Source of the DNA: Ralstonia sp. ASV6
GTDB lineage: Bacteria > Pseudomonadota > Gammaproteobacteria > Burkholderiales > Burkholderiaceae
NCBI RefSeq assembly: GCF_016429285.1
Contig: NZ_JAELUI010000018.1
Location: 1-53,757, forward strand
Reading direction: 5' to 3'
DNA: 53,757 nucleotides
Shown: positions 33,801 to 41,839 of the stretch, piece after piece
Numbering within the stretch: position 1 is the first letter of the stretch
Layout of the letters: the number at the start of each line of letters is the position of its first letter
Notes under the pieces: model-generated
The model's input: the letters and a program-made list of their open reading frames with translations, nothing else
What the model was told of the DNA's origin: nothing
Database searches by the model: none
Position numbers and translations under genes: made by a program

Positions 33801-34190
33801 CCGCATGTCGGTGATTTGTAGATCAGGAATGAACAGACGCAATCTTTCGCGGTTAAAGGGAACAACTGGAGAATAGAAGAAGACTTGCTGCCTCGCTTTC
33901 CGGCGAGCCGCTTCTGCGGCTTCCACGGTGCCGCCGTCACGCAGCACCTCGCCATAGACTCTCTCTTCGTTGGACCTTGTTTCGCTTGCGCAAAGCGAGA
34001 AGCCCGCCTCGCGCATCAGTACAGCCAGGTCGCCTGATGCGCCACTGTGCTGTGAATAGAGTTCCCGGTTCGTCAATGCGAACTTCAGGAAGCTCCGCCC
34101 GACGGTCGGATTGAAAGCCACCGTCAGTCGGCCCCCAAAACGTTCCAAGTCTGGCCAGAGCACGGTTTCGTTTCCCCTGCTAAACGACAT
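30855..34190 (-). CDS. Large polyvalent protein with LPD1-like metallopeptidase domain, 1111 aa
   Basis: ATG 34190 with GAGGGG upstream. The first 700 residues match no family I know, though a region near residue 130 (LQITDMRSMPLSTIKHLDS) looks folded. Residues about 725-1040 fit the LPD1 domain of polyvalent proteins: GFRGLEYGNWLPQAER, LDVPPTAVSLGGTLAIAFGARG, then a zinc-protease-like HEWAHALD (803-810) and ELFARAFESWIQDR (about 1025), whose Glu is the likely third ligand. Polyvalent proteins are large multi-domain proteins of conjugative elements and phages, thought to be delivered to the recipient and to act early. The protease role is inferred. Confidence 0.88.
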   Translation of the reverse strand: MSFSRGNETVLWPDLERFGGRLTVAFNPTVGRSFLKFALTNRELYSQHSGASGDLAVLMREAGFSLCASETRSNEERVYGEVLRDGGTVEAAEAARRKARQQVFFYSPVVPFNRERLRLFIPDLQITDMRSMPLSTIKHLDSVYVGEGVVAQFIEQQQNLRGSTRGIWYTTPADREFTAKLAQCAHTLNELLEYRDLPPAEALNLDFNGDYSEVLDFHPVVAVERAVRRQAIGVDGLPLRAPKMTAVVAGYATRDAAVAGNGGVDEGIEQLELPHGIPVAFTNPTGRLLILKDARYLEYGEHVRAELEAHTALNVQHHLDFLTNVSDVVAAYDAAKADGLLDQSLWTGAAIAAEVKARFEAMFGSMKAALAPLRPTEGFLSVEILAQFGSQRAARFNQFYSADFLSFLGEFRTELYNAAQRRDAELSAEAVFQDGMKKLMKAPFDAKVHPGTRREDAGEKIGGARKDFATRVLAVGELLTIGEAERVALVKKDHVWPKLDFDGMRAAGVEPAVAHVIRTIRDALPVTPFRGGRNRTKIFLDRRALEGLPLERCESFVRAISVVRDALANVKTESDLQLACIQIHRNGDLLNPDAFSSGSFKLYHAFGKWDPAHWFFDGAGQRFLEQVLPTVVEEPSGKLRCGDKLARLLAAAHIDTEGGWVWAIKSPVTVKETTTREKQTKQQKPTPRRAHLERIERKGPDYRGGADVDEKRFLATFGFRGLEYGNWLPQAERQAVLNHAYDAWMDLARVLDVPPTAVSLGGTLAIAFGARGSGGKDAAEAHFERPRKVMNLTRMHGAGSVAHEWAHALDDALAGVVGLSNTMYATELAQRVSSHRSKHGVRFPGIISDLTNIVRLSKTVPMSREEAVAANSTITLHKREVPLGEYMDMRLNEWAASLDWLLPEGKQNGAFKAKVLELIEEHRTVREDLAVLNIRPLADVAGLVEATRNALERFGGAAGIPARAEETLGRIFITSSLQRRMIDRLTLVREKYTPEEYRKNSTYFDDAIFFDSHRSKPYFSTDVELFARAFESWIQDRVEKDAGHRSDYLVYGTDVTQSEEVSGYPQGDERLTLNAAFGAYFDRYREELVSKFAFGAEASPSVVRAEVVGGP

Positions 34191-34227
34191 GCTGCTAGCT
34201 ACCCCTCTAAAGTGTTATTGCTTTTAT

Positions 34228-34596
34228 TCATTCGCTGATCCTTTCCCATTGGCCGCGAATGAGGGGTGCAAATTGCGCTAGGGCGTTGACCGCGCCCAGC
34301 TCGTCGATAGGACTTTCGTTATACGTTCCCGCAACATATTCGCCCTCTTTTGAGACGACCGCAGCAAGATAGGTCCTGATTTCTTCGCGAGCTTTAATCT
34401 GCACTTTTACACAATCTGCACCATCTACGCGCTCACAATGAACGACCAGAATCATCAAGTCGTCGTCACTATCCATCATTAGCACGGCCCCTTCCAATTG
34501 ACCTAAGTCAAAAGGAAGAGGCCAATGTCTAACGACACTTTCCCAAAAAACTTTACCGTTTGTTAACGCCGCATCGATCGAGGCGAAACCGATCAT
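34228..34596 (-). CDS. Small unknown protein, 122 aa
   Basis: The start ATG 34596 overlaps the stop of the 455-aa gene by 4 nt (ATGA), so translation is coupled. The product is acidic alpha/beta (LEGAVLMMDSDDDLMILVVHC ends its main strand region; an IRTYLAAVV helix follows). It has no membrane segment or signature. It sits between two large mobile-element proteins and may be a chaperone or partner of one of them, by position only. Confidence 0.8.
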   Translation of the reverse strand: MIGFASIDAALTNGKVFWESVVRHWPLPFDLGQLEGAVLMMDSDDDLMILVVHCERVDGADCVKVQIKAREEIRTYLAAVVSKEGEYVAGTYNESPIDELGAVNALAQFAPLIRGQWERISE

Positions 34597-35960
34597 CCGG
34601 TGATCTCCGGACCCGTCTGCGTTGCAGCGCGCCCAGTCAGGCGGGCCAACAGAGCGTTGAGAAGCTCCATGAACATACGGGCCATTTCACGCACGCGCTC
34701 GGCAAGCGTTGCCACGTACTCGCCCTCTTCCTTGCCGAAGCCCGGCAAGTCGCGGGTGCCCTCGATGACTTCCTGCATCGCACCGGTCACGCGGGAACGC
34801 AACGTTTCATCGCTGTTGGCGAACTTCTCACGGACATCGCGCAGGTGCTTCTCGAAGACGTCGGCCTCACGGCGGAAAGTCGCGACGGCACCAGGGTTCT
34901 CACGCCAGACGACATTCATCTGCTCGCGCAGCGGCGCAAGATCCGGGTCATGGCGCATCGCCGCGACGATATCTGCGGGGTTCTTGCCGCGCTTGCCTGC
35001 CTCGCGCACGACGGCGTCTTCCCAAACCACATAGCCAGTGATGTTCCGAACGTCGCGCGCGGCGTCCAGCACATTAGCCGCCGCACGTTCGATGAAGTCG
35101 CACTTCTGATTGGTGATCTTCTCCAGCGTCGTAAAGGCGGCCAACGGTGCGCCCTTGGTCGCAGCCAGGTAGGCACTGGTTGACGGCGTCGGCTGTGCTG
35201 GTGCGGGCGTGGCGCTGAACTTGCGGCGCAGATGGCGATGTGCATTGCTCAGAGCAAGGAATGGCAACGCCACCGTGCCAGCAATCACCTGCCCAGCGAC
35301 GTCACCGATCGTTGCAGCCGCCGCCGGCACAGCAGTCGGCCCGGCAGATTGGGGCGCTTGACCAGCGTTGGCCGGAGTCGCCTGTTCGCCACTCGACTGT
35401 GCCTTGGCCCCGGCCTCCTCCTTCGCTTCAGCCGACTGCACAGGGGTGGTCGGCATCGCATTGATCAGGAAGTCAAGGTCCTTGCTCGTCGACAACGGCG
35501 CACGAGCGTGCGCCGACTGCGCCTTCTCCGCAGCAGCACTGCGCGGCGTGCGCGGCAGGTCCTTCGGCGAGCGCTTACCTGCCGCGACCTCCATCATCTT
35601 TTCGAGTTCGCTCATCGGACGAAGCTGCTGATCGCCACCTTCTGCAGCCCAGCGCTCGATTTCCTGCTCCTCGTCCGGCTTTTCCGGCTCGTCAGCAGCC
35701 GTTGCACCCCCATCGTTGGGGGTAACCGCCTCTGCCTTCTGGGTCGCGTCAGTCGCTGCTGGCTCAACAGGTGCGCTAGCGGAAGCGCCAACGTCTGCTG
35801 CCGTGGTTGCCCCACCAGGCACAGGCTCTCCTGCCTTGCCGGGACGGGTCGTGCCCGCCCGCACAGCTGCCTCGATGGCCAACTGGCTCTCATGCATCCG
35901 ACGGTCGGATTCGTCCTCGTCGCCGGGGGCGGTTGCCAGGCTGTTCAGTTTCATTTTCAT
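34593..35960 (-). CDS. Large polyvalent-type protein with disordered N-terminus, 455 aa
   Basis: ATG 35960 (GGGGTATCAAC upstream). Residues 1-220 are low-complexity, rich in Ala, Pro, Glu and Thr, and probably disordered. A moderately hydrophobic segment (VIAGTVALPFLALSNAH, about 228-244) may associate with membrane. The C-terminal 190 residues are helical and charged (TLEKITNQKCDFIERAAANV, MNVVWRENPGAVATFRREAD, and a final AERVREMARMFMELLNALLA). The order disordered-linker then helical domain fits mobile-element polyvalent proteins. No enzyme motif found. Confidence 0.8.
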   Translation of the reverse strand: MKMKLNSLATAPGDEDESDRRMHESQLAIEAAVRAGTTRPGKAGEPVPGGATTAADVGASASAPVEPAATDATQKAEAVTPNDGGATAADEPEKPDEEQEIERWAAEGGDQQLRPMSELEKMMEVAAGKRSPKDLPRTPRSAAAEKAQSAHARAPLSTSKDLDFLINAMPTTPVQSAEAKEEAGAKAQSSGEQATPANAGQAPQSAGPTAVPAAAATIGDVAGQVIAGTVALPFLALSNAHRHLRRKFSATPAPAQPTPSTSAYLAATKGAPLAAFTTLEKITNQKCDFIERAAANVLDAARDVRNITGYVVWEDAVVREAGKRGKNPADIVAAMRHDPDLAPLREQMNVVWRENPGAVATFRREADVFEKHLRDVREKFANSDETLRSRVTGAMQEVIEGTRDLPGFGKEEGEYVATLAERVREMARMFMELLNALLARLTGRAATQTGPEITG

Positions 35961-36004
35961 GTTGATACCCCGTTTCTAGTATTCCCCCAGCCAAACGAGT
36001 ACGT

Positions 36005-37093
36005 TTACGGGCTTACCTTCTGACCCGCATTGGCCTGTGTAACCCGCTGATACGCTGCAGTAACCTGCGGAGCAACGTACTTGTTTGCTTTGTTTGCCAC
36101 CAGAATCGCCTGCATCGCGTCGATACGGCGTCTCTTCTCTGCAATTCTATTATTTAGCCATAACCGTGCTCCCGCAATACGGGCGATTTCCAACATCAGC
36201 CCGCGCTGGCTCCAACCGGTCAAATGCTCTTCCCATTCCGTGTCCAGCGCTCGCCGCGTCATTTCGGCGTCCACGATTTGGGATTCACTCATGCCTTCAT
36301 AGGATTGGTAAGGCGGCGCATCCGGAATCCCGTACCGCTCCCCAGGCGTTACCGTCGGCTGGGTCTGCACTGCCTCATACGACTGATCGGGCGCCGTTGC
36401 CCCGCCGCTGCTGCTGGGCCCCGATGGAGCAGGCGGCGAGCCGCCCTGCGCCTGAGTTACCGTTCCAGCACCCGCGGCATACGCTGGCGTCCGGCACATG
36501 TGTTCGACAGCGTTGCGCAAATAGCGACTGCGCGTCTGATTGGTGCCGTCGTTGGTCTCCCGCAGCCGAGTGCCCGCATAGTTGGTGACATATTCCAGAT
36601 GCAAGTGCACTGGCAAATCAGGGCGGTCCATGTGCCCGCCGGTGCCGCCGGCAACACCCACCAGATCCCCAACAGATACTTGGGTGTTGCCAACCGCGGA
36701 TCCACCAGTCTCGCGAAAACCGACCGCACCGCCAGATTTTAGCTTCGGCTCGACGGAGGCCAAGTGGTTGTAGAGAACGATGTCACCGTTGCTGCGCTTG
36801 AGCGCCACCCGGTTTCCGTAGCCAGAACCCCAGAAGCCGGCCCCAATCACCGTGCCATTATCTACCGCTTTGAGCTTCGCCCCCTGGCTGGGGTGGGCGG
36901 GGTCGCGCGCCTGAAAGTCCGTACCCCAGTGCACCTGAGGCGACTTGTACTGCGGCAAACTGCGCGTCTTGCCAAAGACGCTCGTGACCGTGTTGGTAGG
37001 CAGATCCACCGGGTCCGCCAAACATTGGGCCAGCGCCGGTGTTGAAACCAGTGCTGCACAACCGACCGCGGCGAGATGGCTCCACTTGATCAA
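36005..37093 (-). CDS. Exported M23 (LytM) peptidase, 362 aa
   Basis: A Sec signal peptide (HLAAVGCAALVSTPALA, cleavage near residue 22) leads to an M23 domain with the zinc pattern H55-x3-D59 (HWGTDF), H110 (YNHLAS) and H163-x-H165 (HLHLEY). M23 enzymes cut peptide cross-links in peptidoglycan; within this exported-protein operon it likely opens the wall for a type IV secretion channel. A Pro/Ser/Gln linker follows and then a helical C-terminal domain (RGLMLEIARIAGARLWLNNR) of unknown role. Its start overlaps the upstream gene's stop by 4 nt. All zinc ligands are present. Confidence 0.92.
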   Translation of the reverse strand: MIKWSHLAAVGCAALVSTPALAQCLADPVDLPTNTVTSVFGKTRSLPQYKSPQVHWGTDFQARDPAHPSQGAKLKAVDNGTVIGAGFWGSGYGNRVALKRSNGDIVLYNHLASVEPKLKSGGAVGFRETGGSAVGNTQVSVGDLVGVAGGTGGHMDRPDLPVHLHLEYVTNYAGTRLRETNDGTNQTRSRYLRNAVEHMCRTPAYAAGAGTVTQAQGGSPPAPSGPSSSGGATAPDQSYEAVQTQPTVTPGERYGIPDAPPYQSYEGMSESQIVDAEMTRRALDTEWEEHLTGWSQRGLMLEIARIAGARLWLNNRIAEKRRRIDAMQAILVANKANKYVAPQVTAAYQRVTQANAGQKVSP

Positions 37094-38226
37094 GGCTGCA
37101 CCTTCGATCGCACAATCCCATTCTGGACCTGCGCATCACCTTGCGCAGCGTTCCCAGCATGCAAAGCGAGCCGTGTCGCGACAATTGCTTCTTCGCGCTC
37201 GGCGGACTTGTAGCGCAGTTCCTGCATATAGAGGTCCGTTGCCATCATCTTTGCGAGCGAGATAAGCAAACCGCGCTCACTCTGCGACGCCAACGTCGTC
37301 GCCCAGGCATCGTGGTTGTTGCCGCCTGCGTACGTATTGATCTTGGCGCCCAGTGCATCGAGCACACTCTGTGCGTCTGAACCGCTGCCGCTGCGCGCAG
37401 TCGTCCAAGCCTGAATGGTTTTCAATGACGCCTGCGCCACCGACGCTACCGCATCTTGCTGACGCTTCTGCTCCAGAAAAGCCTGGCCCGTCGGGGTTGC
37501 TGCAGCCGCTTTGCTCAGCGCCACCTGTGGCACGCCGAACAGGTGGTTCAACAGAGCGGTCTTGGCCTTATCTTGGTCAGAACCCGCGGCTGCAGTCGTG
37601 AAGAAGTTGCTCGCGTCGACATCCTTTCCTGCCATGGGACCAGGCGCAGAGCACAACCCCGCCTTCGCCTCGTCTGCCGTGCAATACGTCGTGCGAGCCT
37701 GACGATAACGATCAGCGATGACGGCACCGCGGTCAGCCACATACTTACCAGGCCCCGCGTCAATCTCGCGAATGACCTTCTCCTGCATATCTGTGCCGGC
37801 CTCGCCAATCGCCACGGCGACATCCTTTGAGCGCTTTTGCTCACCACACGGATCAAATCCCTGCCCCGTCTCCGGCCCGAAATCGGCAAGAGTTTGCATC
37901 ACCGCTTTGCGGTTAGAAATCTCGACATCCAGCCCAGCTCGCGCCTGCTTCGCACTCATGTTCAGCTGGATCGAATTGTTGGTTGAGGCATTGGTCTGCG
38001 AGGTGATGATCCTGACCGCACCTTGCATCATCTGGGCGTTGTAGACCTTCAGTGCCTCAAACGCCTTCTGCATTGCCATGATGGCCGCAGTAATCGCCCC
38101 CTGAACACCGGAGAGGCTCCCCGTCCAGACCATGTCGTTGACTGCGGGACAGCCCGAAGCAAAGGCGGTCGATGCCGAGAAAGCAAGAACGACGACAGCA
38201 AAGATTCTTTTGAGGTTGCGCATCAT
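37090..38226 (-). CDS. Exported protein, paralogue 1 of three, 378 aa
   Basis: The signal peptide (RIFAVVVLAFSASTAFA) is followed by a long helical region (IMAMQKAFEALKVYNAQMMQ). It has GFDPCGEQ (about residue 124) and YCTADEAKAGLC (about 181-192) with the four Cys likely forming disulphides, then GKDVDASNFF. The same pattern recurs in the next two genes. Helical periplasmic proteins of this kind in T4SS loci include VirB5-like minor pilins, but no specific name is justified. Four-nt overlaps with both neighbours show a tight operon. Confidence 0.87.
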   Translation of the reverse strand: MMRNLKRIFAVVVLAFSASTAFASGCPAVNDMVWTGSLSGVQGAITAAIMAMQKAFEALKVYNAQMMQGAVRIITSQTNASTNNSIQLNMSAKQARAGLDVEISNRKAVMQTLADFGPETGQGFDPCGEQKRSKDVAVAIGEAGTDMQEKVIREIDAGPGKYVADRGAVIADRYRQARTTYCTADEAKAGLCSAPGPMAGKDVDASNFFTTAAAGSDQDKAKTALLNHLFGVPQVALSKAAAATPTGQAFLEQKRQQDAVASVAQASLKTIQAWTTARSGSGSDAQSVLDALGAKINTYAGGNNHDAWATTLASQSERGLLISLAKMMATDLYMQELRYKSAEREEAIVATRLALHAGNAAQGDAQVQNGIVRSKVQP

Positions 38227-39347
38227 TTCGCCACCTTGATTGCAGCCTGCGTCGCCAGTGCACGGTTCTGTGCCGCCTCGGTTGCACGGCCATTGATTTG
38301 TCGATTTTCCAAGGCCAGTTCCACGGCAGCGTTCGCCTCGCGGCGCAGCGACTGCTCCAGCTCACGCAGACCGATCTTCAGACCCAAGCCACTGATTTTC
38401 ACCATGTCGAGCACCACACCACGCTCGGCCTGTGATGCTTGGTCCTTCGCCCACGCTTCGGCTTGCGCCGTGCCGAAGTACTGACCAACGCGAGAGCCGA
38501 GGACGGCGTCGAAGTTCTCCACATCCGCCTGGATGGCTTTGAGCGAGTACGCAGAAAAAGCCAGCGTTGCGTCCTTTTCCTTCTTCTGCAAGACGTAGGC
38601 CATCCCCTGCGGGGTATTTGCCGCCGCCGCTGGCAACGGCTCATCCGGCATGCCGATGATGTTGTTGATCGTTGCATTCTTCGCCGCAACAGCGTTCGCA
38701 CTCGGATCCGAATTGAAGATCAACGACGCGTTCATATCCCCGCCTGGGACAGCCCCCACCGAGCTGCACAGCCCCGCATCCTTCTCGGACTGCGTGCAAA
38801 ACAACGCCTGGTGCTGGCGCTCGCGCTTCGCTAGCGCATCAGCGACTGAGGAATAGTGGCCACCAACGCCTTCAACCTCAGTGGACACGCGCCCCGGCAC
38901 ACTGGCCCGCGTAGCGACTTCGGTCTGCACCATCCGCTTGTTCTCGCTAAGTTGGTAGCACGGATTGAAGCCCTGGGATGAGAAATCGAGAATGGTCTTA
39001 TCGACCATTTCCTTATTCGCCAGATCCACAGCAACAGACGCAGCCGCTTGCTCGGCTTGCAGCACAGCCGCGTCCCGCTGTTCCGCGGCGACCTGGGTCT
39101 GCTTGGCAACAATCTTCAGCGAGCTCAGCATCTGGTTCGATTGGAAGTTCTCCAACTGAGCGAAATAGGTTTGCGCGGACGTCACAACGGCGAGCATCGC
39201 GCCTTGAGCACTGGCGAGGGCTGTGGAGACCATCACCTCCGTACCGCCGCATGATGCCCATGCAGCACCGCCTCCGGCCGCCAACAAAAGGGTAGCCGCA
39301 GCCAGCTTGTTAACCGTCAAAAGAACCTTCCCGGAGATCTTTTTCAC
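38223..39347 (-). CDS. Exported protein, paralogue 2 of three, 374 aa
   Basis: A signal peptide (KLAAATLLLAAGGGAAWA) precedes the mature protein. It shares with its neighbour a helical N-terminal part (FAQLENFQSNQMLSSLKI), GFNPCYQL (about residue 127), FCTQSEKDAGLC (about 184-195) and GGDMNASLIF, then a helical C-terminus with QASQAERGVVLDMVKIS matching SQSERGLLISLAKMM in paralogue 1. It is a tandem duplicate within the conjugation-type operon. Role in the secretion channel or pilus is inferred from position and export. Confidence 0.87.
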   Translation of the reverse strand: MKKISGKVLLTVNKLAAATLLLAAGGGAAWASCGGTEVMVSTALASAQGAMLAVVTSAQTYFAQLENFQSNQMLSSLKIVAKQTQVAAEQRDAAVLQAEQAAASVAVDLANKEMVDKTILDFSSQGFNPCYQLSENKRMVQTEVATRASVPGRVSTEVEGVGGHYSSVADALAKRERQHQALFCTQSEKDAGLCSSVGAVPGGDMNASLIFNSDPSANAVAAKNATINNIIGMPDEPLPAAAANTPQGMAYVLQKKEKDATLAFSAYSLKAIQADVENFDAVLGSRVGQYFGTAQAEAWAKDQASQAERGVVLDMVKISGLGLKIGLRELEQSLRREANAAVELALENRQINGRATEAAQNRALATQAAIKVAK

Positions 39348-40141
39348 TGTGCGCTCCCGGTACGGCCCAACTGCGTTGAATGCGCTTCCGTAAATTTCAT
39401 CAACGAATACCTTGCCATGGACATGTATGCCTCAGATTCCCTGCGCTGGCGCATGGCCGCGATGCATTCCGGGGTCGAGCACCGAGTCGAGTCCGCAACC
39501 GGGCGCACAGGAGCAATTCGCTTGACGAAATCCGCGGCGGCCTCGGTCTGATCCCAGCCGTACGTCTTCCCCGGCTGCAAGTGCAGAGAGAAATCCTGAT
39601 CTCCGCCCTGCATGCCATTGGCGTTCAGGGTGCAATACCCAAGTTGGGCCTCAGCTACCGTGCAGTAGTTGGACGCATGCCTGGCCACCCGAGACGCCAC
39701 ACTCGCCGCGTAAGGAAACTGCGTTACCTGGGTAGACAGTCCCAAGGCGCCGGCAACGCCGCCCGAGCTGGCGCGGCCACCGTCGGAAACCGTGTAAAGC
39801 CGCGCCATGGCGCTCATCGCACGGGTATCAGTGGAATCCACGGTCTTCCCCATTTGGCTAGCCATTGCCACTTGGTAGCAACCATCGACGAGCTGACCGG
39901 CCGAGCCAAACTGCTCCACCGTCTCACGCATCTGGTCACGCATGAAAATCTGAACTTGGTTGGAGCTGTACGCCTGTTGCGCTTGCATCATCGCGTCCTG
40001 CTCCTGACGCACGCTGGCGCTCATCTGCTTCGTCCAGACGCCGATCGAAGTAATAAGCGACTGGATTTGCGCGACGGCGGCCTGAGCATTCGCATTGAAT
40101 GAAAGCGAGACCGCAATCAGGAAGACACCAAGACGCCGCAT
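39344..40141 (-). CDS. Exported protein, paralogue 3 of three, 265 aa
   Basis: ATG 40141 gives a clear signal peptide (RRLGVFLIAVSLSFNANA). It is shorter than the other two paralogues but keeps VDGCYQVA, YCTVAEAQLGYC and GGDQDFSLHL, aligned with the Cys motifs of its neighbours. The C-terminus adds two Cys (DSTRCSTPECIAAM). The N-terminal helix (VRQEQDAMMQAQQAYSSNQ) is like the filament-type helices of minor pilins. Stop overlaps the next start by 4 nt. Confidence 0.86.
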   Translation of the reverse strand: MRRLGVFLIAVSLSFNANAQAAVAQIQSLITSIGVWTKQMSASVRQEQDAMMQAQQAYSSNQVQIFMRDQMRETVEQFGSAGQLVDGCYQVAMASQMGKTVDSTDTRAMSAMARLYTVSDGGRASSGGVAGALGLSTQVTQFPYAASVASRVARHASNYCTVAEAQLGYCTLNANGMQGGDQDFSLHLQPGKTYGWDQTEAAADFVKRIAPVRPVADSTRCSTPECIAAMRQRRESEAYMSMARYSLMKFTEAHSTQLGRTGSAQ

Positions 40142-40142
40142 T

Positions 40143-40904
40143 TCAGTTCCCGCTAAAGATGCGACTACCCAGGTTCGACACAGCACTCAGCCCGTTCGCG
40201 ATCGGGTTCGTGGAAGGAGCGGGTTGCGCCGCCGGTTGAACCGCAGGTTGCACTGGCGTCGGCGCAGGTTGCGCCACCGGCGCCTGGGTAGCCGCGTTGA
40301 ATGCCGACGCCGCGCTATTCGCCCCTTGGTTCAGACCGTTGGTAATCCCTTCGAGGGGATTGATCTGCGTTGGCACACCCGGCGGAGCGGAATAATTCGT
40401 ACCGTAGTTCGTGAGCGTCGTGCCGACGGCTTGGCCAATCTGCGTATTCACGAAGTTGACGGCAGTTTGGCCCGAATTGTTCAACATGCCAGCGGCGACG
40501 TTGTACTTCGAAAGCGTATCCGACAGCGACTGACGTACTGCGGTGCAGGCCGCACGGACGGCCGTATTGACCAACCCCTGCGCAATCGACGTCAAAAGGC
40601 CCATGGGGTCAGGAATCAGCTTGGACAGGTCGATGTTGGTCATCGAGCCGATACAGCTTTGAGCACCACCCACCGTGAAGTACTTGGCGGGGTCGGGCTG
40701 GGTCACGCCGATGATGGTCAGCCGGTTGTTAACGGCATTCTGCGCTGCCGTTGAGAGCGCGCAATCTGCAGACGAGGTCGGCGTAGGCGCCTGCTGGGCG
40801 CTCACCGCGATCACCATTGTCATAGCCGCACCAGCCAGTACCCATATGGCGTTTTTACCGACCAACTTACCGCGTAACACCAAAGCGCTCGAAAACGCGT
40901 TCAT
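40143..40904 (-). CDS. Exported or membrane-anchored protein, 253 aa
   Basis: ATG 40904 overlaps the upstream stop as TGATG; a GTG at 40907 is equally possible. One N-terminal hydrophobic helix (AIWVLAGAAMTMVIAVSA) ends at SAQQ, so it is a signal or anchor. The mature part has two conserved-looking Cys pairs (SADCAL and QSCIGSM, later RAACTAV), a helical middle and a Pro/Ala/Gln C-terminal tail (about 205-235), which suggests a periplasm-spanning or peptidoglycan-facing segment. It belongs to the same exported-protein operon. Family not recognised. Confidence 0.8.
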   Translation of the reverse strand: MNAFSSALVLRGKLVGKNAIWVLAGAAMTMVIAVSAQQAPTPTSSADCALSTAAQNAVNNRLTIIGVTQPDPAKYFTVGGAQSCIGSMTNIDLSKLIPDPMGLLTSIAQGLVNTAVRAACTAVRQSLSDTLSKYNVAAGMLNNSGQTAVNFVNTQIGQAVGTTLTNYGTNYSAPPGVPTQINPLEGITNGLNQGANSAASAFNAATQAPVAQPAPTPVQPAVQPAAQPAPSTNPIANGLSAVSNLGSRIFSGN

Positions 40905-41425
40905 CACTGAATCCCCAAAAGTGTCTTGTTGACGTAGTCGACATTCTCTTGACTGAGAATCCGATTGATCAGGCGGGACTTCGCTAGGGCCTGGAACCGG
41001 TTCAGCATCACGTTCGCGTTTGCGTCGTTCAGTCGATTGAGCTTGCAGAAGTCCATGAGCTGGGCGAAGAAATCCTGCTGGCAGCTTTGCAGGAACTCGA
41101 TCACATAGACCGATTGATCAATGCTCAGCCAGGACATGACTTGCAAAAAATCGGGATTGTCGGCCGGCAACTGATTGCGGAAATTGATGATGAGGTCATC
41201 CAGGCGCTGCAAGCGCACCTTGACCTCCTCTGCCATCCCCTCGCCCTCTGCCTTGAGACGATTGAGCACCCAATGCTCAACGCTAGACAGAAAGAGCATC
41301 GCGTGCAGCGTCTGCCCCGTCGAGTCCTTGGCATTGAAATGGGAGGCGAGATGCCCCGGGTCGGAGATGCTGAACGAAGTGGGCGAACCGGGTCCCCCAT
41401 CACCGCGCTTCTGATTTCCTGCCAA
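40904..41425 (-). CDS. Cytoplasmic helical protein, 173 aa, first gene of the exported-protein operon
   Basis: Starts at TTG 41425, supported by GAGGG six nt upstream; no ATG fits. No signal peptide. The sequence is helical with many hydrophobic heptads (LFLSSVEHWVLNRLKAEGEG, YVIEFLQSCQQDFFAQLMDF). An adaptor or chaperone role for the secretion proteins downstream is possible but unproven. The AT-rich gap behind it (41426-41508) likely holds divergent promoters, with a TATAAA-like element near 41462 for this operon. Confidence 0.78.
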   Translation of the reverse strand: MAGNQKRGDGGPGSPTSFSISDPGHLASHFNAKDSTGQTLHAMLFLSSVEHWVLNRLKAEGEGMAEEVKVRLQRLDDLIINFRNQLPADNPDFLQVMSWLSIDQSVYVIEFLQSCQQDFFAQLMDFCKLNRLNDANANVMLNRFQALAKSRLINRILSQENVDYVNKTLLGIQ

Positions 41426-41508
41426 AATGCCCTCGCATCAAGTCGACTTTCGGGGTATTTTATATGAACTGGTACCAATAAAAAAACTTTTATTTTTCTC
41501 TGTCGGGC

Positions 41509-41805
41509 ATGATTGTGCTGTCTTGGTCGCATAAGCGCCGCCATCTCCTCAACGCCTTAGCGAAGCTTGACTCGCAGGTCGCCGCGCGCACCGAACTGCT
41601 GGAGTCGTCTTGGGTCGAGCAATATCGACTGCATCCACACGAGCCGAGTCTGCCGGCTGATATCACGCCTGCACCCCAACCCACTGCCCCAACGCCCGTT
41701 GCCAAGCCAACAGCCGCTCCACCGGCTCCTGCTGCCCGCGTCACGGTCAAAGCGCCTCGCGCTCCCGACAACGACCTGGTGACGGTTCCGGACTACCTCC
41801 GCTAA
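41509..41805 (+). CDS. Small Pro/Ala-rich protein, the only plus-strand gene, 98 aa
   Basis: ATG 41509 has only a weak ribosome site. The N-terminal 35 residues are an amphipathic basic helix (RRHLLNALAKLDSQVAART), followed by a Pro/Ala linker and a short C-terminal segment ending VPDYLR. It is divergent from the conjugation-type operon and ends 7 nt before a terminator stem, which supports reality. No family recognised; the opposite-strand frame is less convincing. A small regulator or adaptor is possible. Confidence 0.5.
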   Translation: MIVLSWSHKRRHLLNALAKLDSQVAARTELLESSWVEQYRLHPHEPSLPADITPAPQPTAPTPVAKPTAAPPAPAARVTVKAPRAPDNDLVTVPDYLR

Positions 41806-41808
41806 ACG

Positions 41809-41831
41809 AAAAAGCGGGTCGAGCGACCCGC
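41809..41831 (-). terminator. Bidirectional terminator between convergent genes
   Basis: GCGGGTC and GACCCGC form a 7-bp stem with a 4-nt loop (41814-41831). On the minus strand T5 follows (41813..41809); on the plus strand CTTTC follows. It separates the plus-strand gene from the methylase-helicase gene. Confidence 0.7.
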
Positions 41832-41839
41832 CTTTCACC

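Noticed and set aside
36005-41425. Naming the exported-protein genes as specific VirB or Tra components
   Set aside because: Only general features (signal peptide, Cys motifs, M23 domain) are visible; no diagnostic VirB/Tra motif.
41490-41771. 93-codon minus-strand frame opposite the plus-strand mini-gene
   Set aside because: Gly/Ala/Ser-rich antisense-type translation and no ribosome site.
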